NCBI GenBank assembly: GCA_902616145.1
Contig: CACMRM010000003.1
Coordinates: 62,001-126,000 of the forward strand
Length of the DNA: 64,000 nucleotides
Origin: an uncultured Pelagibacteraceae bacterium
GTDB taxonomy: Bacteria; Pseudomonadota; Alphaproteobacteria; Pelagibacterales; Pelagibacteraceae
Direction: 5' to 3'
In this document: positions 44,955 through 54,483 of the stretch, in pieces
Numbering within the stretch: the stretch's first letter is position 1
How the letters are laid out: every line of letters starts with the position of its first letter
The notes under the pieces: model-generated
What the model was told of the DNA's origin: nothing
Seen by the model: the letters and a program-made list of their open reading frames with translations, nothing else
The model's database searches: none
Position numbers and translations under genes: made by a program

Positions 44955-45705
44955 AAATAGAATTATACCTTGTCTTGATGTTAAAAATGGAAGAGTCGTT
45001 AAAGGCATTAACTTTGTTGAGTTAAAAGATGCTGGAGATCCAGTAGAACAAGCTAAAATTTATAGCGACGGTGGCGCTGACGAGATTTGTTTTCTTGATA
45101 TTACCGCTTCAAATGAAAATAGAGAGACCATTATTGATATTGTTAGAAAAACTGCGAAAGAATGTTTCGTTCCTTTAACTGTTGGAGGTGGAGTTAGAAC
45201 TATTCAAAATATTACCGATTTATTGTTAGCCGGTGCAGATAAAGTTTCTATTAATACTGCTGCTGTAAAAAATGTCGACTTCATTAAGGAAGCTTCAAAA
45301 AAATTTGGATCTCAATGCATTGTTGTTGCGATCGATGCAAAAAAAGTTTCAGATAATAAATGGGAAGTATTTACACACGGTGGAAGAAATAAAACTGGTA
45401 TCGATGCAGTAGAGTTTGCTAAAAAAGTAGAAGAAAATGGAGCTGGAGAAATTTTATTAACTTCAATGGATAAAGATGGAACTAAATCTGGTTACGATGT
45501 TGATTTATTAAAAATAATTACGAATAACACTAATATTCCTGTAATAGCTTCCGGTGGAGTTGGAACTCTAGATCACTTATATGATGGCATAGTTAAAGGT
45601 GGAGCAAGTGCAGTTTTAGCGGCCTCTATTTTTCATTATGGCGAATATAAAATCAAAGATGCTAAAGAATATTTGAATTCTAAAAATGTATCAGTAAGGT
45701 TATAA
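44947..45705 (+). CDS. hisF: Imidazole glycerol phosphate synthase cyclase subunit
   Basis: HisF closes the imidazole ring using ammonia from HisH. Motifs: [19 protein letters not shown] with catalytic Asp11-type residue, [59 protein letters not shown] with the second Asp, and [11 protein letters not shown]. The true start is ATG 44947; the TTG at 44944 is one codon upstream. It is followed by hisE after 1 nt. Confidence 0.96.
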   Translation: MLKNRIIPCLDVKNGRVVKGINFVELKDAGDPVEQAKIYSDGGADEICFLDITASNENRETIIDIVRKTAKECFVPLTVGGGVRTIQNITDLLLAGADKVSINTAAVKNVDFIKEASKKFGSQCIVVAIDAKKVSDNKWEVFTHGGRNKTGIDAVEFAKKVEENGAGEILLTSMDKDGTKSGYDVDLLKIITNNTNIPVIASGGVGTLDHLYDGIVKGGASAVLAASIFHYGEYKIKDAKEYLNSKNVSVRL

Positions 45706-45706
45706 A

Positions 45707-45979
45707 ATGTTTGAAAACTTAGAACAATTAATCAAAACAATCAGAGAGAGAAAAAATTCTTCTCCAGAAAAGTCTTATACTAATAAACTTTTGAACGATA
45801 AAAACCTAAGTGTTGCAAAAGTAAAAGAGGAAATAGGCGAATTAATAGAATCTGTGGAAAAAAATTCAAATAAGATACACGAAGCTGCCGATGTGGTTTA
45901 TCATTTAATGGTTTACTTAGAGGCTAATAACATAAAAATTGAAGATGTGATGAGTGAACTTAAGAAAAGACAAAAATGA
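45707..45979 (+). CDS. hisE: Phosphoribosyl-ATP diphosphatase
   Basis: HisE hydrolyses phosphoribosyl-ATP to phosphoribosyl-AMP. The 90-residue protein is of the MazG-like all-alpha fold: NSSPEKSYTNKLL at the start, KVKEEIGELIESVEKNSNKIHEAADVVYHLMVYLEAN (in part) with the E-x-x-E...E-x-x-D metal-binding pattern. It is monofunctional, without a hisI part. It overlaps the HIT gene by 4 nt. Confidence 0.94.
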   Translation: MFENLEQLIKTIRERKNSSPEKSYTNKLLNDKNLSVAKVKEEIGELIESVEKNSNKIHEAADVVYHLMVYLEANNIKIEDVMSELKKRQK

Positions 45980-46332
45980 GTTACGATAAAAATAATATTT
46001 TTGCTAAAATTCTAAGAGGAGAAATTCCGTGTAAAAAAGTTTATGAAAATGATCATGTTTTAGCTTTTCATGATATTAATCCTCAAAAGAAAATACATGT
46101 CTTAGTTATTCCTAAAGGTGAATACGTTGATCTTGATGATTTCAACAGCAAAGCCTCAGATAAAGAGATTGTAGAGCTAAATAAAGCAGTGACGCATGTC
46201 GCAAACTTGATGGGTGCAAACGATAAAGGTTACCGGGCTTTAACTAATATCGGTAACGATGGTGGGCAGGAAGTTCCTCACTTGCATTTTCATATATTTG
46301 CAGGTGAAAAGATTGGGAAGATGGTAATTTGA
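45976..46332 (+). CDS. HIT family protein (HinT-like)
   Basis: A 118-residue histidine-triad protein: NNIFAKILRGEIPCKKVYEND at the start, DINPQKKIHVLVIPK, and the triad H102-L-H104-F-H106 in GGQEVPHLHFHIFAGEKIG. HinT-type enzymes hydrolyse nucleoside phosphoramidates and acyl-adenylates. It often follows hisE in alphaproteobacteria. Its stop overlaps the GNAT start (TGATG). Confidence 0.93.
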   Translation: MSYDKNNIFAKILRGEIPCKKVYENDHVLAFHDINPQKKIHVLVIPKGEYVDLDDFNSKASDKEIVELNKAVTHVANLMGANDKGYRALTNIGNDGGQEVPHLHFHIFAGEKIGKMVI

Positions 46333-46838
46333 TGGTTTCAAGAGTAAAAAGATATTTTTTAGAAATTAAAGATTTTTCAAAAACAGTTGATTTAAATCTT
46401 CCTGAAAATTTTCAAATTATTTTAGATGATAAAGATAATTTCCACTTAAACAGATTTTTCTACAAACAAATAGGTGTAGATCACTATTGGAGAGACAGAT
46501 TACTATGGTCTGATAGCGAATGGGTAAAGTATGTTACAAATAAAAATTTAGAAACGCATGTTCTTAAAAAAGGTGAAGATCTAGTGGGATATTATGAACA
46601 AGAATATCATCCTGGATCAAATGAAGTGGAGCTTATCAATCTAGGAGTTCTAAAAGAATTTAGAGGTTTGAAGCTTGGCTCAACACTTGTAAATCATGCT
46701 ATTGCAAGCGCATCAAGAAAAAATCCTGAAAGAATGTGGGTTCATACTTGTAGTTTAGACCACAAACATGCATTACAAAATTATAAATCTAAAGGCTTTG
46801 AAATTTTTAAAGAAGAAGAAATTGATTTTGTAGCTTAG
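46332..46838 (+). CDS. GNAT-family N-acetyltransferase
   Basis: A 168-residue acetyltransferase-like protein. The GNAT acetyl-CoA binding motif appears as LGVLKEFRGLKLGSTLVNHAIASA (R-G-x-x-L-G, in part) near residues 106-129, followed by a C-terminal ALQNYKSKGFEIFKEEE typical of motif B. The N-terminal portion has an unusual YWRDRLLWSDSEWVKYV stretch. The substrate is unknown. The ATG at 46332 overlaps the HIT stop; the TTG one codon earlier is not needed. It converges on lolA with a 4-nt overlap. Confidence 0.85.
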   Translation: MVSRVKRYFLEIKDFSKTVDLNLPENFQIILDDKDNFHLNRFFYKQIGVDHYWRDRLLWSDSEWVKYVTNKNLETHVLKKGEDLVGYYEQEYHPGSNEVELINLGVLKEFRGLKLGSTLVNHAIASASRKNPERMWVHTCSLDHKHALQNYKSKGFEIFKEEEIDFVA

Positions 46839-47404
46839 TTTATTTCAGGTACTTTAAAGGTGCCTCTTTTATAAGAGTCATTTTTAGCAACAATGTTAAG
46901 AGAGAAATTTATATTATTGTTGTATTGATCTTTAATCTCCCATCCTTTTAAATCCAGATTTTTTTTGTCGAAAAAAACTGTAATTTCGTTATCACTAAAA
47001 AAAACAAGCTTAATTATTTCATCAGTTAACTCTAGTTCCCCTGATTGTACTATTGCTAAGAGTTTATCCTTATATAAAATATTCAGGAATGGAGATTTTG
47101 AAATAGGATAATGGTAAGTCTTATTATACCTCTTTTGTGTTATTGCTAACCTCTTATTATTAATAACTAGCTCTTTTTTCTTATCGTCAAAATAATTGCA
47201 TTTTAATTTTCCAGGAAATTCTAGAAGACAACTTCCTTTTTCTTTTTTTTCATTAATTAATTGATCAAATGTAAATTCTAAAGAATTTAAACTATTTAAT
47301 TGAGTAATTATTTGATCTTTTTCATTAGCTAACAGACTCGTTGTTATTAATAGAAAAAACGAGATTAAAAATTTTTTTTTAAAGAACTTCACGTTTACCA
47401 ACAT
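46835..47404 (-). CDS. lolA: Outer-membrane lipoprotein carrier LolA-like protein
   Basis: A periplasmic protein of about 189 residues with an N-terminal signal peptide (hydrophobic part about residues 8-24, ending SLLA). The mature part has the LolA pattern: QLNSLNSLEFTFDQLI, KGSCLLEFPGKLKCNYFDDKKKELVINNKRLAI and a later LKGWEIKDQYNN. It should carry lipoproteins from LolCDE across the periplasm. It is right downstream of ftsK on the same strand with a short overlap, the usual alphaproteobacterial order ftsK-lolA. ATG 47404 is chosen as it gives a normal signal peptide. Confidence 0.84.
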   Translation of the reverse strand: MLVNVKFFKKKFLISFFLLITTSLLANEKDQIITQLNSLNSLEFTFDQLINEKKEKGSCLLEFPGKLKCNYFDDKKKELVINNKRLAITQKRYNKTYHYPISKSPFLNILYKDKLLAIVQSGELELTDEIIKLVFFSDNEITVFFDKKNLDLKGWEIKDQYNNNINFSLNIVAKNDSYKRGTFKVPEIN

Positions 47405-49460
47405 GATTTGCCTTACTAACAATACCCTTTTCTTCCATCATATCAATAATTCTAGCAGCTCTATTGTATCCTATCTGTAATTTTCTTTGTAAAAAGCTTG
47501 TAGAAGCTTTCCCCTCTGTTTTAATAATTTCTACAGCCTGATTAAATAATTCATCTTCATCTCCCTCACTTCCAGGAGTTAATGAGCTTTCAGTTGTTTC
47601 TTGGGAAGTAATCTCTTCCATATAATCTGGCTCTCCTTGTGCTCTTAATGAGTTTGTAATTTTCTCAATTTCTTGCTCAGATACATAAGGACCGTGAATT
47701 CTAACTATTCTGTTTGCTGATGACATGAATAACATGTCTCCTTTTCCAAGTAATTGTTCGGCACCCTGCTCCCCTAAAATGGTTCTACTATCAATTTTGG
47801 AACTTACTTGGAAAGATATTCTTGTAGGGAAATTTGCTTTTATTGTACCTGTTATTACATCAACACTTGGTCTTTGAGTAGCCATGATGATATGAATTCC
47901 TGCAGCTCTTGCCATTTGTGATAATTTTTGAATATAGTTTTCGATTTCTTTTCCAGCTACAAGCATTAAATCTGACATCTCGTCAACTACTACAACGATG
48001 TAAGGCATTTTAAGTTTGTGCTTAGAGTTATAGCCATCAATGTTTCTTACTCCTACCTTGCTCATTAATTTATATCTACTGTTCATTTCTTTTACTGTCC
48101 AAGATAAAGCTGATGTAGCTTTTTTAGCATCAGTAATAACTGGAGTTAATAAATGAGGTATTCCTTCATAAGTAGATAGCTCTAACATTTTGGGATCAAT
48201 TAAAATAAATTTACAAAGGTCTGGACTTAGTTTGTAAAGTAGAGAAACAATTATTGTATTAATGCAAACAGACTTTCCTGAACCAGTGGTACCTGCAATT
48301 AAAAGATGAGGCATTGATGTTAAATCACCAACAATTGGCATTCCTGAAATACTTTTACCTAGTGCTATTGGAAGACTCACATCTTTCTTTTGAAATTTAT
48401 CATAAGAAATTATTTCTCGTAGTGATACGCCCTCCCTTTCTTCGTTAGGAATTTCAATTCCAACAGTATTTTTTCCAGGAATGACGGAGACTCTTGTAGA
48501 AGTTGAACTAGTATTTCTTGCTAAATCCTCAGATAAATTAATTATTTTTGATACTTTTACACCTGGCGCTGGTTCAAATTCATAAAGGCTTACTACAGGA
48601 CCATTATTTATTGTTTTAATTTTTCCGTCTATACCAAAGTCTAATAATATTTTTTCCATAAACTCAGCGTCAGGACGATTTTTATTTCCGTCAGAACTAA
48701 GTTTAGATAAATTTTTTTCTAAATAATTTATATCTGGTAATTTATATTTATTATTTGTAGTGACTCGCTCTGTTTTGGAACTTGTGTCAGTATCAAATGA
48801 AAAAGATTGTTGTGGTTTTTCCAATGTCTGTGGCTGGTCTTCAATATTAATTTTACTAAAATCTGGTTCAATATTTTCCACAGGCTTTCTTTTAAAAAGT
48901 GAAATAATTACTAAGAATACTTTTTTATAATTAATATCTGCTGAAAATGAAAAAAAAATAATAGTTAGTAAAAGCAGTCCATAAATTGAATATGTATTAT
49001 CAATCCACGGAGCCCAAGTATTAATAAAGTTATATGTTATTTTTCCAACGAAACCTGAATTGCCATTATCAATTAACCAAAAAGAATTATCGAATGTTAA
49101 ATAGATAAAAACTGTTCCAACAGTTAAATATGCTACAACTAAAAATAGTTTTAAAATTATTCTTCTTAATTCTTTCTTAATAATTAAATCTAATCCCCAA
49201 AATAAAAAATTAAGTAATAATAAAAAAGAGGCCAAACCGAAACTTTGTAATAAAAAATCTGCAACACTACTTCCATAAATCCCAAAAAAATTTTGGATCT
49301 CGAAACTTCTATCCCCATAAATGAACGAAGGATCTTCAGGAGAATATGTTGTAAAAGCTATTGCGAGTGCGACACTTGTTAAAACTAGGATTAAACCTAG
49401 TAATTCAAAGGTTCGCTTTTTCAAAAAATTTGTTAAACTATCTAAAAAGTTTGTATTCAT
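47379..49460 (-). CDS. ftsK: DNA translocase FtsK
   Basis: FtsK pumps DNA at the septum and aids dimer resolution and segregation. The 693-residue protein has four or five N-terminal membrane helices (to about 190), a short linker (about 195-270, shorter than in E. coli), the motor with Walker A GTTGSGKS at 390-397 and Walker B VVVVDEMSDLM, and a C-terminal winged-helix gamma domain from about LFNQAVEIIKTEGKAS to the end, with QIGYNRAARIIDMMEEKGIV. It is divergent from the ubiquinone hydroxylase gene by a 55-nt gap. Confidence 0.95.
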   Translation of the reverse strand: MNTNFLDSLTNFLKKRTFELLGLILVLTSVALAIAFTTYSPEDPSFIYGDRSFEIQNFFGIYGSSVADFLLQSFGLASFLLLLNFLFWGLDLIIKKELRRIILKLFLVVAYLTVGTVFIYLTFDNSFWLIDNGNSGFVGKITYNFINTWAPWIDNTYSIYGLLLLTIIFFSFSADINYKKVFLVIISLFKRKPVENIEPDFSKINIEDQPQTLEKPQQSFSFDTDTSSKTERVTTNNKYKLPDINYLEKNLSKLSSDGNKNRPDAEFMEKILLDFGIDGKIKTINNGPVVSLYEFEPAPGVKVSKIINLSEDLARNTSSTSTRVSVIPGKNTVGIEIPNEEREGVSLREIISYDKFQKKDVSLPIALGKSISGMPIVGDLTSMPHLLIAGTTGSGKSVCINTIIVSLLYKLSPDLCKFILIDPKMLELSTYEGIPHLLTPVITDAKKATSALSWTVKEMNSRYKLMSKVGVRNIDGYNSKHKLKMPYIVVVVDEMSDLMLVAGKEIENYIQKLSQMARAAGIHIIMATQRPSVDVITGTIKANFPTRISFQVSSKIDSRTILGEQGAEQLLGKGDMLFMSSANRIVRIHGPYVSEQEIEKITNSLRAQGEPDYMEEITSQETTESSLTPGSEGDEDELFNQAVEIIKTEGKASTSFLQRKLQIGYNRAARIIDMMEEKGIVSKANHVGKREVL

Positions 49461-49515
49461 TACGAATCGATTACGTACTTTTTACCATTTTTATGAAAGT
49501 GTTAAAAATTTTAAT

Positions 49516-50625
49516 ATGATAAAACAAAGAATATGTATTGTCGGAGACGGTCTTTCAGGCTTAATGACAGCTGTAATTTTATCTAAAGTATCGGGTGTAG
49601 AGGTAAATTTAATAGCTAAAAAAGGCATTAAAAACGCTGATAAAAGGACCACTGCCATATCAGATACAAATTATAAGTTTATCAATCAAAATATTAAAAG
49701 CATGGAACAAAAGTTGTTCTGGCCTTCACAAAAAATTGACCTTTTTTACGAAACATCTAAAGAAAATATAAATTTTTTAAATCTAAACGAAGCAAACTCT
49801 AATTTAATGTATGTTTTTGAAAATGATAAAATTAAAAGTGTATTATTGAAAGAAATTTCAAAAAATAAAATTAAATTAATCAGAAAAAATTTAAAAAACT
49901 TAGATGAATTAAAAAATTATGATTTGATTATCCTATGTATAGGTCGACAATCTAACATTTACAATGACATAACAAAAATTAGATCTATCAAGAAAGACTA
50001 TAAAGAAATAGCTATTACAGGATATGTAAAACATAATTTTAAGAAAATTAACACAAGCCAATTCTTTTTAAAAGAAGGTCCGTTAGCTATACTGCCTTTT
50101 TCAAAAAATTATTTCTCTTTTGTTTGGAGTGTAAAAAAACATTTCTTCAAAAATAATTTAAAAAAAATTTCAACTTTAGTAAAAAACAAAATAGTAGAAT
50201 TGTTGAAGAACAAACAAGATATTACTATTAGTAATATTCAGTCGTATCCTATTTCTCTTAGTTTAAGACGACAGTATCATCAAAAAAATATATTAATTCT
50301 TGGTGAGGGTTTGCACACTATCCATCCTGTAGCCGGTCAGGGCTTTAATCTAGTTCTAAGGGATATAAAAAAATTAAAAGAGATTATAAAATATTACGTG
50401 GGTTTAGGTATCTCTATTAAAAATAGCTATGCCCTAAATGATTTTTATAATAGTAGAAAACCTGAAAATACTATTATGAGTTTAGGTATCGATGTTACTC
50501 ACAGCTTTTTTAAACAAAATAAATATTTAGATCCCTTTAAAGAAATTATTGTAAAAAATATTAAGAACAATGAGACATTAAAAAAATTCAGTAAAATAAT
50601 CTCTAATCGAGGTTTATCGTTATAA
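49516..50625 (+). CDS. UbiH/Coq6-family FAD-dependent hydroxylase (ubiquinone synthesis)
   Basis: A flavoprotein monooxygenase of about 369 residues. The Rossmann GDGLSGLMTAVILSK motif is at the start (I-V-G-D-G-L-S-G), the second FAD motif GEGLHTIHPVAGQGFNLVLRDIKKL is near residues 265-290, and a LSLRRQYHQ segment precedes it. It belongs with UbiH/UbiF/UbiL ring hydroxylases; which ring position it modifies cannot be told. It is shorter than the usual 390-410. The ATG at 49516 is the start; the open frame running upstream to 49321 overlaps ftsK and is not conserved. Confidence 0.86.
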   Translation: MIKQRICIVGDGLSGLMTAVILSKVSGVEVNLIAKKGIKNADKRTTAISDTNYKFINQNIKSMEQKLFWPSQKIDLFYETSKENINFLNLNEANSNLMYVFENDKIKSVLLKEISKNKIKLIRKNLKNLDELKNYDLIILCIGRQSNIYNDITKIRSIKKDYKEIAITGYVKHNFKKINTSQFFLKEGPLAILPFSKNYFSFVWSVKKHFFKNNLKKISTLVKNKIVELLKNKQDITISNIQSYPISLSLRRQYHQKNILILGEGLHTIHPVAGQGFNLVLRDIKKLKEIIKYYVGLGISIKNSYALNDFYNSRKPENTIMSLGIDVTHSFFKQNKYLDPFKEIIVKNIKNNETLKKFSKIISNRGLSL

Positions 50626-50629
50626 TAAA

Positions 50630-51958
50630 ATGAACATTTACGCGTTATCTTCGGGTAGAGGTCCCTCTGGAATAGCTATCGTTAGAATATCAGGCAGTGA
50701 AACACTCAAGATTTGTCAAAATTTGACTAAGTCTAAAGATATAAAGTCTAACGAAGTTAATTTTTGTAAGTTCTATAATCCTAACAATGGTAATGTAATA
50801 GATCCGGAGGCTATATTATTGTGGTTTCCCGGGCCAAACAGCTATACTGGAGAAGATCTAGCAGAATTACAAATCCATGGAAGCAACGCAGTAATAAACG
50901 CATTATTAAGAGTACTTTCTGAGCAAAAAAACTGCAGATTAGCTGAACCAGGTGAGTTCACTAAAATTGCATTTCAAAATGATAAAATTGATTTGTTAAA
51001 AGCAGAAAGTATAGGAGATCTAATCCATTCCGAGACGGAACTACAAAGACAACAGGCAGTTAAATTAGTTCAGGGCAATGCATCAAATTATTATAATGAT
51101 TTGAGGGAAAAAATTATAAAATCCCTTGCTTTTATAGAAGCAAAAATTGATTTCGCAGAGGAAGATCTTCCAGAAAAAGTACTAAAAGATGCACACAAAT
51201 CAATTAAAGAAATTCATTCAGAAATTACAAAAATAATTGAAGATAATAAAGTTGGAGAAAAAATTAGAGACGGTTTTAGGGTTTCAATAACAGGAGAAGT
51301 TAATGCGGGGAAATCATCATTACTAAATTTACTTTCAAAAAGAGAAGTAGCAATTGTGTCAGATGAGGCTGGTACGACTAGAGATGTTATAGAAACCTAT
51401 TTAAATTTGGATGGATATCCTGTAATTCTGGCTGATACTGCTGGTATAAGAGAAGCTAAAAATGAAGTTGAAAAAAAAGGTATTTCTTTAGCGTTAGGAA
51501 AATCAAAAGAAGCAGATTTAAATATAATAGTCATTGATAATTCGTCAAAACAAATTAATAAAGAAATACAGAATATGATTAATAGAGATACTATAATTTT
51601 TTTAAATAAATCAGATGTTTCAGATAAACAAAATCATAAATTTAATGTTGATACAGTTTTAGCTTCAGTAAAAAATAATAAAAATATCGATAAATTAATA
51701 GATTTGATCAAAGCTAAGTTAAGCAAAAAATTTACATCTAATAATAGCGCTTTAATTACTAGAGAAAGGCACAGAGTTAAGCTCAGTGATTGTTTAAAAG
51801 AAATTGATAATTTTCTTAAAAAGGATCAAAACAAAGACCTCGAATTAGCAGCAGAAGACCTGAGAATGGCCACACGACATCTTGGTAGCATCGTCGGTAA
51901 GGTAGATGTGGAAGAAATACTTGGATCTATATTCAAAGACTTCTGTATCGGTAAATAA
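50630..51958 (+). CDS. mnmE: tRNA modification GTPase MnmE
   Basis: MnmE works with MnmG to modify U34 in certain tRNAs. The N-terminal folate-binding domain begins MNIYALSSGRGPSGIAIVRISG, followed by AEPGEFTKIAFQNDKIDLLKAE. The G domain has P-loop GEVNAGKSSLL near residue 222, DEAGTTRD, DTAGIRE and NKSD. The C-terminal catalytic CIGK ends the protein. The length of 442 is typical. mnmG follows after a 42-nt gap. Confidence 0.96.
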   Translation: MNIYALSSGRGPSGIAIVRISGSETLKICQNLTKSKDIKSNEVNFCKFYNPNNGNVIDPEAILLWFPGPNSYTGEDLAELQIHGSNAVINALLRVLSEQKNCRLAEPGEFTKIAFQNDKIDLLKAESIGDLIHSETELQRQQAVKLVQGNASNYYNDLREKIIKSLAFIEAKIDFAEEDLPEKVLKDAHKSIKEIHSEITKIIEDNKVGEKIRDGFRVSITGEVNAGKSSLLNLLSKREVAIVSDEAGTTRDVIETYLNLDGYPVILADTAGIREAKNEVEKKGISLALGKSKEADLNIIVIDNSSKQINKEIQNMINRDTIIFLNKSDVSDKQNHKFNVDTVLASVKNNKNIDKLIDLIKAKLSKKFTSNNSALITRERHRVKLSDCLKEIDNFLKKDQNKDLELAAEDLRMATRHLGSIVGKVDVEEILGSIFKDFCIGK

Positions 51959-52000
51959 AATACCTCTTGTATTCTCAATCTAGAGGTTTACATTCACAGA

Positions 52001-53869
52001 ATGACAAAACAAAGCTATGATGTGGTAGTTATAGGCGGAGGACATGCCGGATGTGAGGCAGCAGCTGCTTCCGCTAGAATGGGCGTAAATACTGCTCTTT
52101 TTACGCATAAAATCGAAACTATTGGTGAAATGTCGTGTAATCCCGCTATAGGAGGACTTGGTAAAGGACATCTTGTGAGAGAAATCGATGCTTTAGATGG
52201 TGTGATGGGAGTAGTAGCTGATAAATCAGGTATTCAATTTAGATTATTAAATAGAAGTCGTGGCCCAGCTGTTCAAGGACCAAGGACTCAATCAGACAGA
52301 GCTCTTTACAAAGAGCATATGCAAAAGATTTTATTAAATTATGAAAATTTAGAGGTTGTAGCCGATCCAGTAGTAAAATTCTTGTTTGATAACAACAAAA
52401 TTATAGGATTTGTTTGTCAGAGCGGCAAAGAAATAAAAACTAAGGAACTAATCCTTACTACGGGCACTTTTTTGAATGGTTTAATACATATAGGTGAAAC
52501 ACAGATACCAGCTGGTCGGTACGATGAAAAACCATCTACCGGTTTAAGTGAGCAACTAGCAAAATTTAAAATGCAAATTGGTAGATTAAAAACCGGAACG
52601 CCTCCTAGACTAGATGGCAATACAATTAATTATGATGATTTAGAAATGCAACCTGCTGATGATGATCATTATTATTTCTCTTTCTTGACGAACAAGATCA
52701 ATAATAAACAGATTAAATGTGGGATGACTTACACAAATAATGATGTCCATAAAATTATTAGTGAAAACATTTCAAGAAGCGCTATGTATTCAGGAAATAT
52801 AAAAGGAGTAGGACCTAGGTACTGTCCATCTATTGAGGATAAAATTGTTAAGTTTAAGGAAAAAGAAAAACATCAAATTTTCCTAGAACCAGAGGGATTA
52901 AAGGACAATACTATTTACCCAAATGGTATATCAACTTCACTTCCAGAGGAGATACAGCTTAAAATATTGGCTAAAATCAAGGGTTTAGAGCACGTTAGGA
53001 TGAAAAGAGCTGGATATGCAATAGAGTATGATTACGTTGATCCGCGAGAGTTAAAACCTACTTTAGAAACTAAAAAAATAAAGTCTTTATTTCTTGCTGG
53101 CCAAATTAATGGAACTACAGGGTACGAAGAAGCTGCAGCTCAAGGTTTGATAGCTGGGATCAATGCGGCTTTAAATATTCAAAATCAAGAGGAATTTATT
53201 TTAGATAGATCAACTTCTTATATTGGTGTTATGATTGATGACCTTGTTACTAAAGGAGTTACAGAACCTTATAGAATGTTTACATCAAGAGCTGAATATA
53301 GATTAACTTTAAGAGCAGATAATGCCGACCAAAGATTAACTGACTTAGGAATTAATTTAAATTTAGTGAGGTCTGAGAGAAAAAAAATTTTTAACGAAAA
53401 GAAAAAAAATATTTTAGCTCTAAATGAAATTTTAAAAAATAATTATTTAACTCCTAATCAAGCTAAGAAATTTGACATTAAAATTGCCATGGATGGAGTC
53501 AAAAGGTCCTGTTTAGAGATTATGGGTCAGCGAAAAGTAAATATGGCAAAAATAAGGCAAGCTTTTCAAGATATTCCTTCATTTCCAAGGCCCATAGAAA
53601 ATCAAGTTGCAACAGATGCCCATTATATGGGTTACCTTGAAAGACAAGAGAGAGATATAGAGTCATTTAAGAAGGATGAGTCCGTTATCATACCTGACGG
53701 CATAAATTATGAAAAGCTAAGTGGTTTATCCAACGAGGTTAAAAGTAAACTGCTTCAAGTAAAGCCTAAAACGTTAGGTCAAGCTCTTCGTATTGACGGT
53801 GTTACGCCTGCCGCTATAATTATTCTTCTTTCACATATTAAAAAACTTAAATATAAAGCCACTGCTTGA
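52001..53869 (+). CDS. mnmG: tRNA 5-carboxymethylaminomethyl modification enzyme MnmG (GidA)
   Basis: MnmG is the FAD- and NADH-dependent partner of MnmE. The FAD motif [21 protein letters not shown] is at the start (in part), followed by [39 protein letters not shown]-type sequence, [29 protein letters not shown] and [16 protein letters not shown]. The length of 622 is normal. Its stop overlaps rsmG by one nt (TGATG). Confidence 0.97.
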   Translation: MTKQSYDVVVIGGGHAGCEAAAASARMGVNTALFTHKIETIGEMSCNPAIGGLGKGHLVREIDALDGVMGVVADKSGIQFRLLNRSRGPAVQGPRTQSDRALYKEHMQKILLNYENLEVVADPVVKFLFDNNKIIGFVCQSGKEIKTKELILTTGTFLNGLIHIGETQIPAGRYDEKPSTGLSEQLAKFKMQIGRLKTGTPPRLDGNTINYDDLEMQPADDDHYYFSFLTNKINNKQIKCGMTYTNNDVHKIISENISRSAMYSGNIKGVGPRYCPSIEDKIVKFKEKEKHQIFLEPEGLKDNTIYPNGISTSLPEEIQLKILAKIKGLEHVRMKRAGYAIEYDYVDPRELKPTLETKKIKSLFLAGQINGTTGYEEAAAQGLIAGINAALNIQNQEEFILDRSTSYIGVMIDDLVTKGVTEPYRMFTSRAEYRLTLRADNADQRLTDLGINLNLVRSERKKIFNEKKKNILALNEILKNNYLTPNQAKKFDIKIAMDGVKRSCLEIMGQRKVNMAKIRQAFQDIPSFPRPIENQVATDAHYMGYLERQERDIESFKKDESVIIPDGINYEKLSGLSNEVKSKLLQVKPKTLGQALRIDGVTPAAIIILLSHIKKLKYKATA

Positions 53870-54483
53870 TGCAGCAGCTTGAAGTCATAAATATCCTTAA
53901 AAATAGTCTAAATTTCAGTGATCATGCAATTGAAAAGCTAAAAAAGTTCGCGAATCTAGTTTTAATGGAAAATAAAAATTATAATTTAATCTCTAAAAGT
54001 ACGGAAAATCAAATTTGGTTTAGACATATACTTGACTCTGCTCAATTAGTTAAGTTTATTGATTTTAATCTTAAATCATTAGCTGATTTAGGTTCTGGAG
54101 CAGGATTTCCAGGTCTCGTAGTGGCAATATTCAATAAAAATAAGGCCTTTCACGTGAAATTGTATGAAAAATCACCTGTCAAAAGAAGGTTTCTAAAAGA
54201 AGTAATTAAGGAATTGAGTATAAATGCTGAGACTTTAGGTGATGTCAGAAATGAAGCTATAGACTCTGATATTATAATTTGCCGTGCTTTTAAAAAACTA
54301 GATAACGTAATACAAGTTTCACGTGAAATCGCTAAGAAACCACATAAATTGGTGATTCTGAAAGGTCAAAATGCACAGAAAGAAATAAAAAATTCTTCCA
54401 AAACAAAAAAATACCCTTATAAATTAGAGAAGAGCATGACAAATAAAGATTCGAGAATAATTTTAATGGAGATAAACAAGTAG
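53869..54483 (+). CDS. rsmG: 16S rRNA (guanine-N7) methyltransferase RsmG
   Basis: RsmG methylates G527 of 16S rRNA. The 204-residue protein has the SAM-binding motif LADLGSGAGFPGLVVAIF near residues 65-82, the ENQIWFRHILDSAQL block, and the RAFKKLDNVI segment (family R-A-x-A). The true ATG is 53869. Two parS-like palindromes (54148-54159 and 54317-54328) lie within it in different reading frames, encoding FHVK and the VSREI region, so their sequence is unlikely to be a protein constraint. Confidence 0.94.
   Translation: MQQLEVINILKNSLNFSDHAIEKLKKFANLVLMENKNYNLISKSTENQIWFRHILDSAQLVKFIDFNLKSLADLGSGAGFPGLVVAIFNKNKAFHVKLYEKSPVKRRFLKEVIKELSINAETLGDVRNEAIDSDIIICRAFKKLDNVIQVSREIAKKPHKLVILKGQNAQKEIKNSSKTKKYPYKLEKSMTNKDSRIILMEINK
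54146..54161. promoter_or_regulatory. parS-like site 1 (inside rsmG)
   Basis: The core TTTCACGTGAAA (54148-54159) is the exact central 12 bases of the bacterial parS consensus TGTTTCACGTGAAACA, to which ParB binds. The outer two bases on each side differ. It lies about 1.1 kb before parB in the parA-parB region. Confidence 0.75.
54315..54330. promoter_or_regulatory. parS-like site 2 (inside rsmG)
   Basis: A second copy of the core TTTCACGTGAAA (54317-54328), preceded by G as in the consensus, giving 13 of 16 matches to TGTTTCACGTGAAACA. It is 169 nt from the first copy and 156 nt before the parA ATG. It sits in another codon frame from site 1. Confidence 0.78.

Noticed and set aside
49321-49515. 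Open frame extending the ubiquinone hydroxylase upstream
   Set aside because: It lies inside ftsK on the other strand and precedes the Rossmann motif that begins normal family members; the ATG at 49516 is sufficient.
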